Source of the DNA: Acidilobaceae archaeon
Lineage (GTDB): Archaea > Thermoproteota > Thermoprotei_A > Sulfolobales > Acidilobaceae
Assembly: GCA_027081695.1 (NCBI GenBank)
Contig: JALWJI010000129.1
Span: 1 to 13,681, forward strand
Direction: 5' to 3'
Length of the DNA stretch: 13,681 bases
Position 1 is the first letter of the stretch, and every line of letters starts with the position of its first letter. Below, one piece after another: positions 1 to 7,374 of this stretch. The notes beneath the pieces were generated by a model that had not been told where the DNA came from, searched no databases, and worked only from the letters and a program-made list of their open reading frames with translations. A program made the position numbers and the translations under genes.

Positions 1-20
1 CAACATAACCCTAAACCAAG

Positions 21-98
21 GGGCCCGTCGTCTAGCCTGGTCAGGACGCCGCCCTCACACGGCGGAGGTCCGGGGTTCAAATCCCCGCGGGCCCACCA
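21..98 (+). tRNA. tRNA-Val, anticodon CAC
   Basis: The complete cloverleaf can be folded by hand. The acceptor stem GGGCCCG (21-27) pairs with CGGGCCC (88-94). The D stem is GTCT/GGAC (30-33 with 44-47). The anticodon stem is CCGCC/GGCGG (49-53 with 61-65) around the loop CTCACAC, which puts anticodon CAC at 56-58 and so reads the valine codon GUG. A 5-base variable loop follows. The T stem CGGGG/CCCCG (71-75 with 83-87) closes the loop TTCAAAT. The discriminator base is A95, and the CCA end is encoded in the DNA (96-98). There is no intron. The promoter would lie mostly left of the window edge. No strong T-run follows at once; the first run of five T is at 235-239. Confidence 0.96.
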
Positions 99-120
99 AC
101 CGATAACATTACCAAGAATA

Positions 121-273
121 ATGGAACAGTGCAAGTTAATGTTGGTTATCTTCTGCGGCAATTGTAACACTTGGTGTTTTGAATGTGTCTGAGATAGGGG
201 TATTGTTAAGGGTGGCGTGATTATTCCACTTAAATTTTTGAAGGAGCTTGAGGATAAGAAATTCTATTTATAA
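121..273 (+). pseudogene. possible decayed AbrB/VapB-like reading frame with one in-frame TGA
   Basis: Starting from ATG at 121 a frame runs to TAA at 271-273 with a single internal TGA at 190-192. The first part is Cys-rich, with two CxxC pairs (CGNC and CFEC). The part after the TGA contains GIVKGGVIIPLKFLKEL, which resembles the swapped-hairpin AbrB/VapB pattern 'KG.viIPk.lR..L'. The frame's stop is followed at once by an SD-like AAGGTGA (273-279), as expected if a downstream toxin gene had been lost, but no start codon sits at the right distance. No SD precedes the ATG. The alternative is chance: the frame is only about 50 codons. The similarity is judged by eye, so this is a weak call. 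Confidence 0.2.
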
Positions 274-338
274 AGGTGAAGACTCGAGCAACTCTTTGAG
301 ATATAAACAAAGGGTATCGTTTTCCTAGAGGTTTTTGG

Positions 339-809
339 TTAATTGTGTTCGGATTCTGGTAGTGGGCAGTTCTCTGATTCTAGCATTTTTTCTAGGAGTT
401 CTTCGATGTATTCTATTGGTGGTAGTCCTACTATTCTGTCTATTTCTTTTCCTTTGCGGACTGCTATTATTGTTGGTGTGCCCATTATTCCGAATATGTA
501 TGCTAGTTCTGGGCTGTAATAGGTATCTATTCTGATGAATGCCATCCTGTCTCCTAGCAGGTTTGCTGCTTCTTCGAAGACAGGTTCGAACATTCTACAG
601 TAGGGGCATGTGGGTGATGTGAAGAAGATTAGTGCTAGTTTGCATGACTTCAGTATTTTGTCTAGTTCTTCTAGTGTTGTTACTTGTAGTGGTTCTTTTC
701 TTGGTATAGCACAGCATTCTTGGAGTTTCTTCTTTTTATTTAGTGTTTCTAATAGTAGTTTTTCTCTGGCTATTTCTAGTGCTTCCGATATCGTGTTGTC
801 CTGTGACAT
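339..809 (-). CDS. thioredoxin-fold protein with CPYC active site and N-terminal extension
   Basis: A 156-residue protein of the thioredoxin family, expected to catalyse cytosolic thiol-disulfide exchange. The redox motif is C68-P-Y-C71, in the context FFTSPTCPYCRMFEPVF. The conserved cis-proline is P112 in the motif GTPTI. The thioredoxin fold occupies about residues 42-146. In front is an extension of about 40 residues, probably helical and lysine-rich, that carries a vicinal cysteine pair (C32-C33); the tail is short and acidic. CPYC is the dithiol seen more often in glutaredoxins than CGPC, but the fold reads as thioredoxin. The ATG start has a strong SD (GAGGTGA at 825-819) nine bases upstream. 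The gene stands alone, divergent from the ZIP transporter. The substrate is unknown; its partner could be a thioredoxin reductase encoded elsewhere. Confidence 0.9.
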   Translation of the reverse strand: MSQDNTISEALEIAREKLLLETLNKKKKLQECCAIPRKEPLQVTTLEELDKILKSCKLALIFFTSPTCPYCRMFEPVFEEAANLLGDRMAFIRIDTYYSPELAYIFGIMGTPTIIAVRKGKEIDRIVGLPPIEYIEELLEKMLESENCPLPESEHN

Positions 810-865
810 TTCCTTTCTTCACCTCTGTTTATCCCGTTGTCCTTGTGGTTCTCGATACATGTAGC

Positions 866-886
866 CTAATATAGGGTAGTATAAAC
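866..886 (-). promoter_or_regulatory. candidate TATA box region for the thioredoxin gene
   Basis: Read on the minus strand, GTTTATA (886-880) and a second TATA-like stretch CCTATATTA (875-867) lie 57-77 bases before the ATG. Archaeal transcription usually starts about 25 bases past the TATA box. That would give a leader of roughly 35-50 bases containing the SD. The two boxes cannot be told apart by eye. Confidence 0.3.
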
Positions 887-964
887 ATACTTAATATTAC
901 TATTTGGTGCATGTGGTTAACTGGATATAGAACAATGTGCTGGTCTGATTCCAGATTAGATCGT

Positions 965-974
965 GGTTTTAATG
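965..974 (+). promoter_or_regulatory. weak TATA-like box before the ZIP transporter gene
   Basis: TTTTAA lies at 967-972, about 33 bases before the ATG at 1003. This would imply an almost leaderless mRNA, and the lack of a convincing SD before that ATG agrees with it. Other AT-rich candidates lie at 889-898 and 923-930. I cannot choose between them from sequence alone. Confidence 0.25.
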
Positions 975-1002
975 TGGTGGATTTGCTGGGGAAAGATGAG
1001 TA

Positions 1003-1800
1003 ATGATGGGATTGGAGGGACTAGTCGATTATCTGCTAGGTGTTGCAGGAGATAATAGATATGTTTTGGCTCTTATAGGCGGAGGGATATGTTTTCTGCT
1101 GACCTTCATAGGTGCTTTACCTGCCCTACTTGGTACAATGATATCTCAGAAGATGCTTGATATCGGGCTAGGCTTCTCTGCAGGTATAATGATCGTAGCG
1201 GCGTTTACGAGTCTGATACTTCCTGGGATTGAGTTGGGAGGCATTTTTAGCGTTGTCGCTGGATTTATACTTGGTTCGTTTACCGTAGCGCTTGCTAATA
1301 AACTACTTCCACACGAGCATTTTGTTAAGGGTTTTGAGGGTCCTGAATCGCTGAAGAGGAGGATGAGGGCTGTCTGGCTCCTCGTCATAGCCATTATTAT
1401 TCATAACTTTCCGGAGGGCCTGGCGGTAGGTAGCGGTATCGCCTATAATCCGAGGGATGGCCTACTACTAGCTTTTGCCATAGGTTTACAGGATATGCCG
1501 GAGGGCTTCGCTGTAGCAGCTCCCCTTGTTGGTATGGGCATGTCGCGGGTTAGAGCCCTTAGTATCGCGTTTTTTAGTGGAGCCGTAGAGTTATTCATGG
1601 CGGTTATACCGGTTGCGTTAACCGACATAGCCTACAGTGTCCTCCCATACATGCTGGGGTTTGCTGGTGGCGCCATGGTCTATGTTGTGAGTAGCGAGGT
1701 AATCCCGGAGACCCACAGGCATGGTCATGAAGATTGGGCAAGTGTTGGATTTATAATAGGATTCCTCATAATGTTGATATTGGATACTGTACTAGGCTAA
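1003..1800 (+). CDS. ZIP-family divalent metal (zinc) transporter
   Basis: A 265-residue membrane protein of the ZIP (GufA/ZupT-like) family, expected to bring Zn2+ or related metals into the cytoplasm. About eight hydrophobic segments can be seen. The two signature helices are present: HNFPEG (134-139) and QDMPEG (163-168). By comparison with the BbZIP structure, the binuclear site would use H134, E138, Q163 and E167 for one metal and N135, D164 and E196 for the other. The spacing D164-E196 (32) matches the BbZIP pair. A His-rich stretch HRHGHED (238-244) lies before the last helix. The start is ATG1003, with an adjacent ATG at 1006; no clear SD is seen. Codon use is rich in T-ending codons, unlike the A/C-ending style of neighbouring genes. 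Metal specificity cannot be read from sequence. Confidence 0.93.
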   Translation: MMGLEGLVDYLLGVAGDNRYVLALIGGGICFLLTFIGALPALLGTMISQKMLDIGLGFSAGIMIVAAFTSLILPGIELGGIFSVVAGFILGSFTVALANKLLPHEHFVKGFEGPESLKRRMRAVWLLVIAIIIHNFPEGLAVGSGIAYNPRDGLLLAFAIGLQDMPEGFAVAAPLVGMGMSRVRALSIAFFSGAVELFMAVIPVALTDIAYSVLPYMLGFAGGAMVYVVSSEVIPETHRHGHEDWASVGFIIGFLIMLILDTVLG

Positions 1801-1862
1801 GTTACCTATGGTAAATGATTAAGACTTTAGATTTCCACTATCCTATACTATTAGTGGGAGCA

Positions 1863-1948
1863 CCCATGGAGGAAGGGGATGCGGAGCAAGAGAGTCTCCT
1901 GAATCGTAACATGTGGAGAGCCGGAACACCTCACCCTTCCTCCATGGG
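1863..1948. repeat. perfect 15-bp inverted repeat in the leader of the saccharopine dehydrogenase-like gene
   Basis: CCCATGGAGGAAGGG (1863-1877) is matched exactly by its reverse complement CCCTTCCTCCATGGG (1934-1948), with 56 bases between the arms. The right arm ends four bases before the SD GAGGTG (1953-1958) of the gene starting at 1967. As RNA, the element would form a long GC-rich stem right beside the ribosome binding site. As DNA, it could be a paired protein-binding site or the terminal repeats of a tiny element. A TATA-like CTTTAG (1825-1830) would place the transcript start near 1853, so the whole repeat would be transcribed. Confidence 0.9.
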
Positions 1949-1982
1949 CCACGAGGTGTCCTGTAAATGGCACGATTCGTAG
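1866..1982 (+). other. possible 38-codon upstream ORF overlapping the next gene's start
   Basis: ATG1866 opens a frame that stays open for 38 codons and stops at TAG 1980-1982. It overlaps the start of the gene at 1967 by 16 bases in a different frame. GGGAG is at about the right distance before this ATG. Both arms of the inverted repeat lie almost wholly inside it. It could be a leader peptide that tunes translation of the downstream gene, or chance. The peptide matches no family I know. Confidence 0.2.
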
Positions 1983-3067
1983 TGGTTGGTCTTGGACGCA
2001 TAGGACTAAGAGTTCTATGGATGCTTGACCGCCTCGGCCACGAGGCCTTCGGAATAGGAAGCACACTTGATAGCGTGGAAAAAGCACGTAGACTAGGCCT
2101 TGAAGCATACACTGGTGATCTCTTCTCTAGCCATAAACTTTTACGGAAACGCGGAGACCCGGACGTAGTTGTAGTAGCGTTACCGGGGGCAATAGGATAT
2201 AGAGCTCTAGAGTTCCTAATAAAGGAAGGATACAACATAGTAGACGTATCATTCTTCCCCGAGGATCCCCTCGGCCTCGTAGAAGAAATAGAGAAAAACA
2301 ACAACACTGTAGTTGTCGACGCGGGTATAGCGCCAGGACTCTCAAACTTCCTAGTGGGAAGAGGAGTAAAACTCTACGATTCAAAGAGGGCAATAATATA
2401 TGTAGGCGGAATAAGCAGAAAACCGAACCCTCCTCTAGGACTTGCCCCAACATGGAGCATGGAGGATCTACTAGACGAGTATCTTCGACCATCGAGACTA
2501 ATACGGAATAGGAAACTTGTATCCGTTGATCCTCTAGAATCAGAGACCGGGACAATAACAGTATCCCATATCGGGACACTAGAGTATTTTCCTACAGACG
2601 GGCTGAGAACGCTCCTGTTCACTTTCCCAGACATGGATGAAATGGTAGAGTATACTCTGAGATGGCCGGGACACCTAGATTTCATTAAAAAACTCAAGTC
2701 GATAGGATTCTTGTCCGACTTCAACCTGAACGTAAACGGGTGTCCTGTGAGGCCGAGATCCTGTCTAGCACGACTACTCGAACACGAGCTAAAGGGTATC
2801 GAGGATCTCGTAGTTCTTGTCGTAGAAGTAGGAAACAGGGAGAACGGCGTCAGATATGAGGTAATCGTTGAACCAAAAGACGAGTGGAGTGCAATGAGTA
2901 TAGCGACATCCGCGTTCCAGGTAGCTTCTGCCATACTCTTATCTGAGGATCGTCTACCTAAAGGACTCGTGTTTCCAGAACACATAGCGTTAAACGACGA
3001 GAACGCCCGTTACGTAATGAGATTTATAGAGCAGTGGGGAGTAGCTGTAACAGAGCAATCACTTTAG
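1967..3067 (+). CDS. saccharopine dehydrogenase / lysine dehydrogenase family oxidoreductase
   Basis: A 366-residue soluble NAD(P)-dependent oxidoreductase. The N-terminus is a Rossmann fold with the dinucleotide motif GLGRIG (8-13) after the first beta strand. The phrase DAGIAPGLSNFL is typical of the saccharopine dehydrogenase / L-lysine 6-dehydrogenase family, whose catalytic domain follows the Rossmann half. Length fits the single-chain archaeal and bacterial members. The family oxidises a C-N bond in lysine-type amino acids, but many archaeal members have no proven substrate, so I assign family and not reaction. The start ATG1967 has the SD GAGGTG eight bases upstream. The gene is monocistronic, preceded by a structured leader. 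Its last nine bases overlap the end of hel308 on the other strand. Confidence 0.85.
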   Translation: MARFVVVGLGRIGLRVLWMLDRLGHEAFGIGSTLDSVEKARRLGLEAYTGDLFSSHKLLRKRGDPDVVVVALPGAIGYRALEFLIKEGYNIVDVSFFPEDPLGLVEEIEKNNNTVVVDAGIAPGLSNFLVGRGVKLYDSKRAIIYVGGISRKPNPPLGLAPTWSMEDLLDEYLRPSRLIRNRKLVSVDPLESETGTITVSHIGTLEYFPTDGLRTLLFTFPDMDEMVEYTLRWPGHLDFIKKLKSIGFLSDFNLNVNGCPVRPRSCLARLLEHELKGIEDLVVLVVEVGNRENGVRYEVIVEPKDEWSAMSIATSAFQVASAILLSEDRLPKGLVFPEHIALNDENARYVMRFIEQWGVAVTEQSL

Positions 3068-5215
3068 ATAATCCTCAAGGCTTCTTTTGCTACGGGACGC
3101 AATTGCTCTTGCCTCGTTTCCTCTTCCTAGAAACTCTAGTATATCCTTTACTACTGTGGGTCCGAGACCCTTGATTGATAGGAGTTTTTCAACAGGGGCT
3201 GTGGCAAGATCTGTTAGGTTCCTGAACCCGGCGTCATAGAGTCTTCTAGCCCTGATCCTCCCTATACCCGGTATTATCACGAGTGGGAGCAGTTCTGGCT
3301 TCACACCATATCTTATTCGAGTTTCCAGGCTTCTATATCTAGGCTCTAGCCCATGTGCTTCTGGGAGGAATCTAGTGATTCGTGCTATGCTGTTCGCGAT
3401 CCATTTTGCTGTCTCGACAATATTGTATAAGTCTCCTGATCCTACTCCGAACTCCTTGTAGATGTAGTCTTCGCTTTGTTCGTCTATCCATGCCTTGAGG
3501 ACGAAGAATATCTTTGTCGAGCGTGATTCTTGGGGCCCGAACCATGTAATGATATCTATTAGGTCTTCGGCTTCATCTATAATCTTGTCGAGGAGCTTTT
3601 CAGCTTCACGCTTAGAAACAGGTAGGGTCGTCATATCAGGCATCGCTGAAATTGTGTATAATAGTATATCCTCTGAGGCCCTCCTCGCCGTACTCAGTAT
3701 CTGGCGAAGTATAGGAATGCTTAACGGATCCAGATAGGTCTTTGAGAGTTCTATTCCAAGCGGTGTAGCCGTGATTTCACATTTGCTATTACTGGTACAG
3801 GACATATCGATTAGATTCCATGACTGGAGATCTCTGAGAGATTTATCGATTAAATGTGCTAGGTAGCTGAGCCCTCTCTGCTTAGCATATAGGGTTTTCG
3901 AAAGATATTGTTCTAGTTGTTCTCTTGTACCGGTACCGGTGCTGGACACTAGTCCAAGTATAAGATGTCTCAGCCCACTAAGCCCCTCGAGTTTGCTAGT
4001 AACAGGCTCAGGATTCGCGCTAATATAGATAGTAGATAGTTCTTCTACACTATCATTTCTTGAAGCAATGATAATCGCCTCCCCCACATCATCGTATCCG
4101 GGTCTCCCAGCCCTGCCAGCCAACTGCTTATATTCGAATACTTGGATAGGCCTCCTTAATCCCTGCTCATAGCGATAATATTCTTCGACTATCACAGTTC
4201 GGGCAGGCAAGTTTACACCAGCGGCTAGTGTGGGTGTTGCATGAATGACAGCTATGGCTCCTTCCCTAAAAGCCTCCTCTATTATTTGTCTCTGAGCAGA
4301 GGAGAGGCCAGCGTGATGATACGCTACTCCTCTAGTCATAAGATCGGCTAGCTCCTCTATTACGCTAGTCGGACCAGTAGTGCCGAGTATTTTTCTAGCA
4401 TACTTTTTTGCTAGGATAGGATCGTATCTAAGATGTTTTCTATGCCTCGCTGTTCTCTTAGCTAGTGCAACTGTGCGTCGACGACTTTGACTAAATATTA
4501 GTACTTGGCCGCCAGTCCTAATAGTACGGATAGTAGTGTCAAGATATTCTACTCCTGTAACCTTATCTACTTTCTCGACTACTCCATCTTCGTAGAACAA
4601 GTTGTAGTTCTTGAATATGGCTTGTTTCAGTGGTACGGGGCGCCAGTCACTTGTCATATAGCTTGTATTGAGCCATTCGGCTATTTCTTCTACGTTTTCT
4701 ACGGTAGCACTTAATGCTATTAGTTGTATATCGGGTTTGTCCGAGAGAATTCTGGCTATTATTGATTCAAGCGTGGTTCCCCGCTTAGGATCTCCCACAT
4801 AGTGTATCTCGTCAATTACTACTATACTTGTCCTGTCTAGAAGCTCGGGATTGTTTCTTAGAACGGCATCGAATTTTTCATATGTGGTGATTAAGACGTC
4901 GAAATCGAGGGGGCCGAGTGCAAGGTCCCCGATTAGAATCCGGGTCTTTAGCCCTAGTTGTCCAAGATGCTTGAAATAGGTATATTTCTCCATTGCAATG
5001 CTGCGAAGCGGGGCGAGATATACTGCGATTCCCCCATTGTCGTTTAAAGCATTAGTTATTGCGGCTGCTGCTATGAATGTTTTTCCAGAGGCTGTCGGTG
5101 TAGCTACTAGTAGGCTTTTGCCGTATTCGATTCCATAGTCTAGTGCTTGTTTTTGGGGAGGATAGAGAGAGGTGTAACCTAGTAGCTCCATTATTTTTCT
5201 TGTCAGCGGCCTCAA
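3059..5215 (-). CDS. hel308: Hel308 (Hjm) 3'-5' superfamily 2 DNA helicase
   Basis: A 718-residue ATP-dependent helicase that acts on forked and stalled replication structures. Motifs in order: Q-motif YPPQ (18-21), Walker A ATPTASGKT (38-46), Walker B DEIH (135-138), motif III SAT (169-171), HHAGLS (300-305), motif V ATPTLAAGVNLPA (326-338) and motif VI QLAGRAGRPG (364-373). The winged-helix and ratchet domains follow. The C-terminus has paired helix-hairpin-helix motifs (IPGIGRIRARRL, IKGLGPTVV) and ends in RSLEDYLK, which resembles a PCNA-binding box. The start is TTG (5215-5213): no other start codon exists in frame before the upstream TAG. SD is weak (AAGGGG, 11 bases off). An internal ATG (Met9) is the alternative. 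It is the third gene of gins23-mcm-hel308, 56 bases after mcm. Confidence 0.96.
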   Translation of the reverse strand: MRPLTRKIMELLGYTSLYPPQKQALDYGIEYGKSLLVATPTASGKTFIAAAAITNALNDNGGIAVYLAPLRSIAMEKYTYFKHLGQLGLKTRILIGDLALGPLDFDVLITTYEKFDAVLRNNPELLDRTSIVVIDEIHYVGDPKRGTTLESIIARILSDKPDIQLIALSATVENVEEIAEWLNTSYMTSDWRPVPLKQAIFKNYNLFYEDGVVEKVDKVTGVEYLDTTIRTIRTGGQVLIFSQSRRRTVALAKRTARHRKHLRYDPILAKKYARKILGTTGPTSVIEELADLMTRGVAYHHAGLSSAQRQIIEEAFREGAIAVIHATPTLAAGVNLPARTVIVEEYYRYEQGLRRPIQVFEYKQLAGRAGRPGYDDVGEAIIIASRNDSVEELSTIYISANPEPVTSKLEGLSGLRHLILGLVSSTGTGTREQLEQYLSKTLYAKQRGLSYLAHLIDKSLRDLQSWNLIDMSCTSNSKCEITATPLGIELSKTYLDPLSIPILRQILSTARRASEDILLYTISAMPDMTTLPVSKREAEKLLDKIIDEAEDLIDIITWFGPQESRSTKIFFVLKAWIDEQSEDYIYKEFGVGSGDLYNIVETAKWIANSIARITRFLPEAHGLEPRYRSLETRIRYGVKPELLPLVIIPGIGRIRARRLYDAGFRNLTDLATAPVEKLLSIKGLGPTVVKDILEFLGRGNEARAIASRSKRSLEDYLK

Positions 5216-5235
5216 TTCTTTTGTAGCCCCTTCAA

Positions 5236-5266
5236 CATGTTGCTATTTATTTCGTTATCTTATATG
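5236..5266 (-). promoter_or_regulatory. candidate internal promoter of hel308
   Basis: In the 56-base gap after mcm the minus strand reads CATATAAG (5266-5259), a fair TATA box. The expected start site, about 25 bases on, falls near 5237, leaving a leader of about 22 bases before the TTG start. hel308 might therefore be expressed both from the operon and on its own. Confidence 0.3.
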
Positions 5267-5271
5267 TTGGT

Positions 5272-7374
5272 TCATGTGACGTTGTAGCACCCGGATTTAG
5301 GCGAGTATACTATGCCGTCTCTATGCATTTTTTCTAGTGCTTCCTTTATTCTTGCTTCTTTTATCTTGTGTTCTTTCTGTATCTCGTTGATTATTTCTTC
5401 TTCTTTGACACATGGTTTATCGTGTTTTAGTTTCTTTATTGTGTCGGTGATTATGGATATTAGCCTTATTGTGGATAGGCTCTTCCCTGTCATTATTATT
5501 GATGAGTCTATAGTGCCTGTTTCTGTATCATAACCGACACTCTGGAGGAAGGATAATGTTATCCTTATGGCTTCCGAAGCGTCTTCTTCGGTGACCTCGT
5601 CTTTTAGCGCCATCTTTGCGTGGGCTTCGGCCAGCCTGATAATTGCTTCGAGCTGTCTAGCGGTTATTGGTATGCTCTTAATCTGTCTTTGGTCCTGGTC
5701 TAGTGGCGTGGCGATACCTCTTAGGCTGACGAAGAAGTCCTTGATTAGCTTCTTAGCAGATGGTGTGAGCCTGGGCCGAATGTATCTTTTGGCATATATG
5801 ATGTATTTTTTGAGGAGCATGAGGTCTATTTCGGGCCTGAACCTCTCCGTGTTGCTGTGGGCTTCTAGCACATATGTGGCTAGCATAGAATCTCTCTTCT
5901 TATCTATTATGTCTCTTACCACGAATATCAGGTCGAATCGTGAGATTATGGTTGGTGGAAGATCAACGTTTTCGACAAAGTCTCTTCCCGGAAGATAGAT
6001 GCCGAACTTCGGGTTTCCAGCGGCTAGCACGCTCGCTCTGGCATTTAGTCTAGCAACGATACCGGCCTTAGAGATACTTATTACTTGTTGCTCCATTGCC
6101 TCGTGTATTGCCACTCGATCGTCAGGCCTCATCTTGTCTATCTCGTCTATCACGGCTACGCCTCCATCGGCGAGGACTAGTGCTCCAGCCTCCAGGAAGT
6201 ACTCGCCTGTCTTTGGATCCTTTACAACAGCCGCGGTGAGACCCGCCGCGGTGCTTCCTTTACCGCTCGTGTAGACTGCACGGGGAGCTATCCTGGCAGC
6301 GGATTGTAGTAGCTGGCTCTTCGCCATTCCAGGGTCTCCGACGAATAATACGTGGATGTCTCCCCTGATCTTGGTGCCATCCGGCATTATCTTAGGTACT
6401 CCGCCGAACAGGAGGAGCGCTATTGCTTCTTTTAGATCCCATTGTCCATAGATGCTGGGTGCTATGCTTGCAATTATCTTCTCTCTTATCCATGGGTCCT
6501 TTGCGAGATCCTTTATTTTTTCCTCGTCCTCTCTGGTTATGCTTATTTCTTCGAGGACTTTTTCCGAGATCTTTATACTATTTGCATCGATATAGAGCTC
6601 GAAGAGCGGGCTCCTACCACTGGTTTGATGAATACTAGGTATTCCCACGATAGTTATCCTGTCCCCAGGCCTAGAAGAATCTACTAGGTCTTCCGTCAAC
6701 TGAACCTCTATGCTCCTAGGCATCTGGCCTCCGGGAACGTCTTCCGGACGCTCTTGGAGCATTATCTTCTGCCAATCTATGTATTTTGACTTGTCCTTGA
6801 GCAGGACGAATTTACCTCCTCCTTCACCACAGACAGGACATATGCTCGGCTTCTCTATTGTGTCGCCGACGGTCTCCTCTCCTGGAGGCCACTCGAACTC
6901 TGCTCCACACTTCTCGTGTCTAAAGACGGCTTTGACCATGCGACTCCTAATAGGATGCATTCGGGTGACGATTCCTTCTACCTGGACTAGCTTACCTATA
7001 TGGTCGCTTCTCAGGTCTCGTATCTTGACTGTCTCGAATAATCCATAGATTCTTACAACAAATTTCCTTTTTCTCTCAGCATACTCTGGATTTTCCAAGA
7101 GGATTATTTCCTTGACGGCCTCAGAGGCGTCTCGGAGAACTTGATGGGGCTTATCTATTAAAGCCTCGGCGAGATCCGTATCATATCTATAGAGATCCGC
7201 GTAGTCTACTGCGAGGCTACGTAGATCAAAATTCATCATACGCCTAAGCCTATCCATATACTTGAATCTCCCGCTACTATCTCTGTAGTTCCTGATGAAG
7301 TCTATGAATCTATCCTTGTATTCTAGAGTCTCCTCTCCCGGAATATCGAGTGATTCAAGGCCCAATGCCTTCAC
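5272..7374 (-). CDS. mcm: MCM replicative helicase
   Basis: A 700-residue AAA+ protein, the hexameric motor that unwinds DNA at the replication fork. The N-terminal DNA-binding half carries a zinc site H153-x2-C156-x22-C179-x2-C182, the H-C3 type known from crenarchaeal MCM. The AAA+ half has Walker A GDPGMAKSQ (346-354), Walker B VIDEID (408-413), sensor 1 AAGNP (451-455) and the arginine finger SRFD (478-481). A winged helix lies at the C-terminus. Length is normal. The gene overlaps the end of gins23 by four bases (GTGA), so the two are translationally coupled. The GTG start at 7374 lies inside a perfect GAGGTGA (7377-7371). A TTG three codons on (7365-7363) sits five bases after that SD and may be the true start. 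Confidence 0.97.
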   Translation of the reverse strand: MKALGLESLDIPGEETLEYKDRFIDFIRNYRDSSGRFKYMDRLRRMMNFDLRSLAVDYADLYRYDTDLAEALIDKPHQVLRDASEAVKEIILLENPEYAERKRKFVVRIYGLFETVKIRDLRSDHIGKLVQVEGIVTRMHPIRSRMVKAVFRHEKCGAEFEWPPGEETVGDTIEKPSICPVCGEGGGKFVLLKDKSKYIDWQKIMLQERPEDVPGGQMPRSIEVQLTEDLVDSSRPGDRITIVGIPSIHQTSGRSPLFELYIDANSIKISEKVLEEISITREDEEKIKDLAKDPWIREKIIASIAPSIYGQWDLKEAIALLLFGGVPKIMPDGTKIRGDIHVLFVGDPGMAKSQLLQSAARIAPRAVYTSGKGSTAAGLTAAVVKDPKTGEYFLEAGALVLADGGVAVIDEIDKMRPDDRVAIHEAMEQQVISISKAGIVARLNARASVLAAGNPKFGIYLPGRDFVENVDLPPTIISRFDLIFVVRDIIDKKRDSMLATYVLEAHSNTERFRPEIDLMLLKKYIIYAKRYIRPRLTPSAKKLIKDFFVSLRGIATPLDQDQRQIKSIPITARQLEAIIRLAEAHAKMALKDEVTEEDASEAIRITLSFLQSVGYDTETGTIDSSIIMTGKSLSTIRLISIITDTIKKLKHDKPCVKEEEIINEIQKEHKIKEARIKEALEKMHRDGIVYSPKSGCYNVT

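Noticed and set aside
21..98. Integrated element using the tRNA-Val 3' end as attachment site
   Set aside because: No second copy of the tRNA 3' end and no integrase fragment occur in the window.
190..192. TGA as a selenocysteine or read-through codon
   Set aside because: Crenarchaeota are not known to make selenoproteins, no SECIS-like structure is evident, and the frame is too short to trust.
335..535. Plus-strand ORF that looks like a small membrane protein
   Set aside because: It is the antisense of the thioredoxin gene; the hydrophobic run comes from T-rich complement of A-rich codons. No start signal supports it.
1863..1948. Insertion sequence or MITE with 15-bp terminal repeats
   Set aside because: There are no flanking target-site duplications and no second copy in the window. 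A leader element fits the position better, though a MITE is not excluded.
1843..2985. Several minus-strand ORFs of 85-203 codons opposite the oxidoreductase gene
   Set aside because: They are shadows: low-complexity Ser/Leu/Arg-rich translations with no family features, opposite a well-supported gene with its own SD.
3925..3945. Short tandem repeat (TACCGG units) within hel308
   Set aside because: It encodes a Thr-Gly repeat in frame and is only a few units long; ordinary coding sequence.
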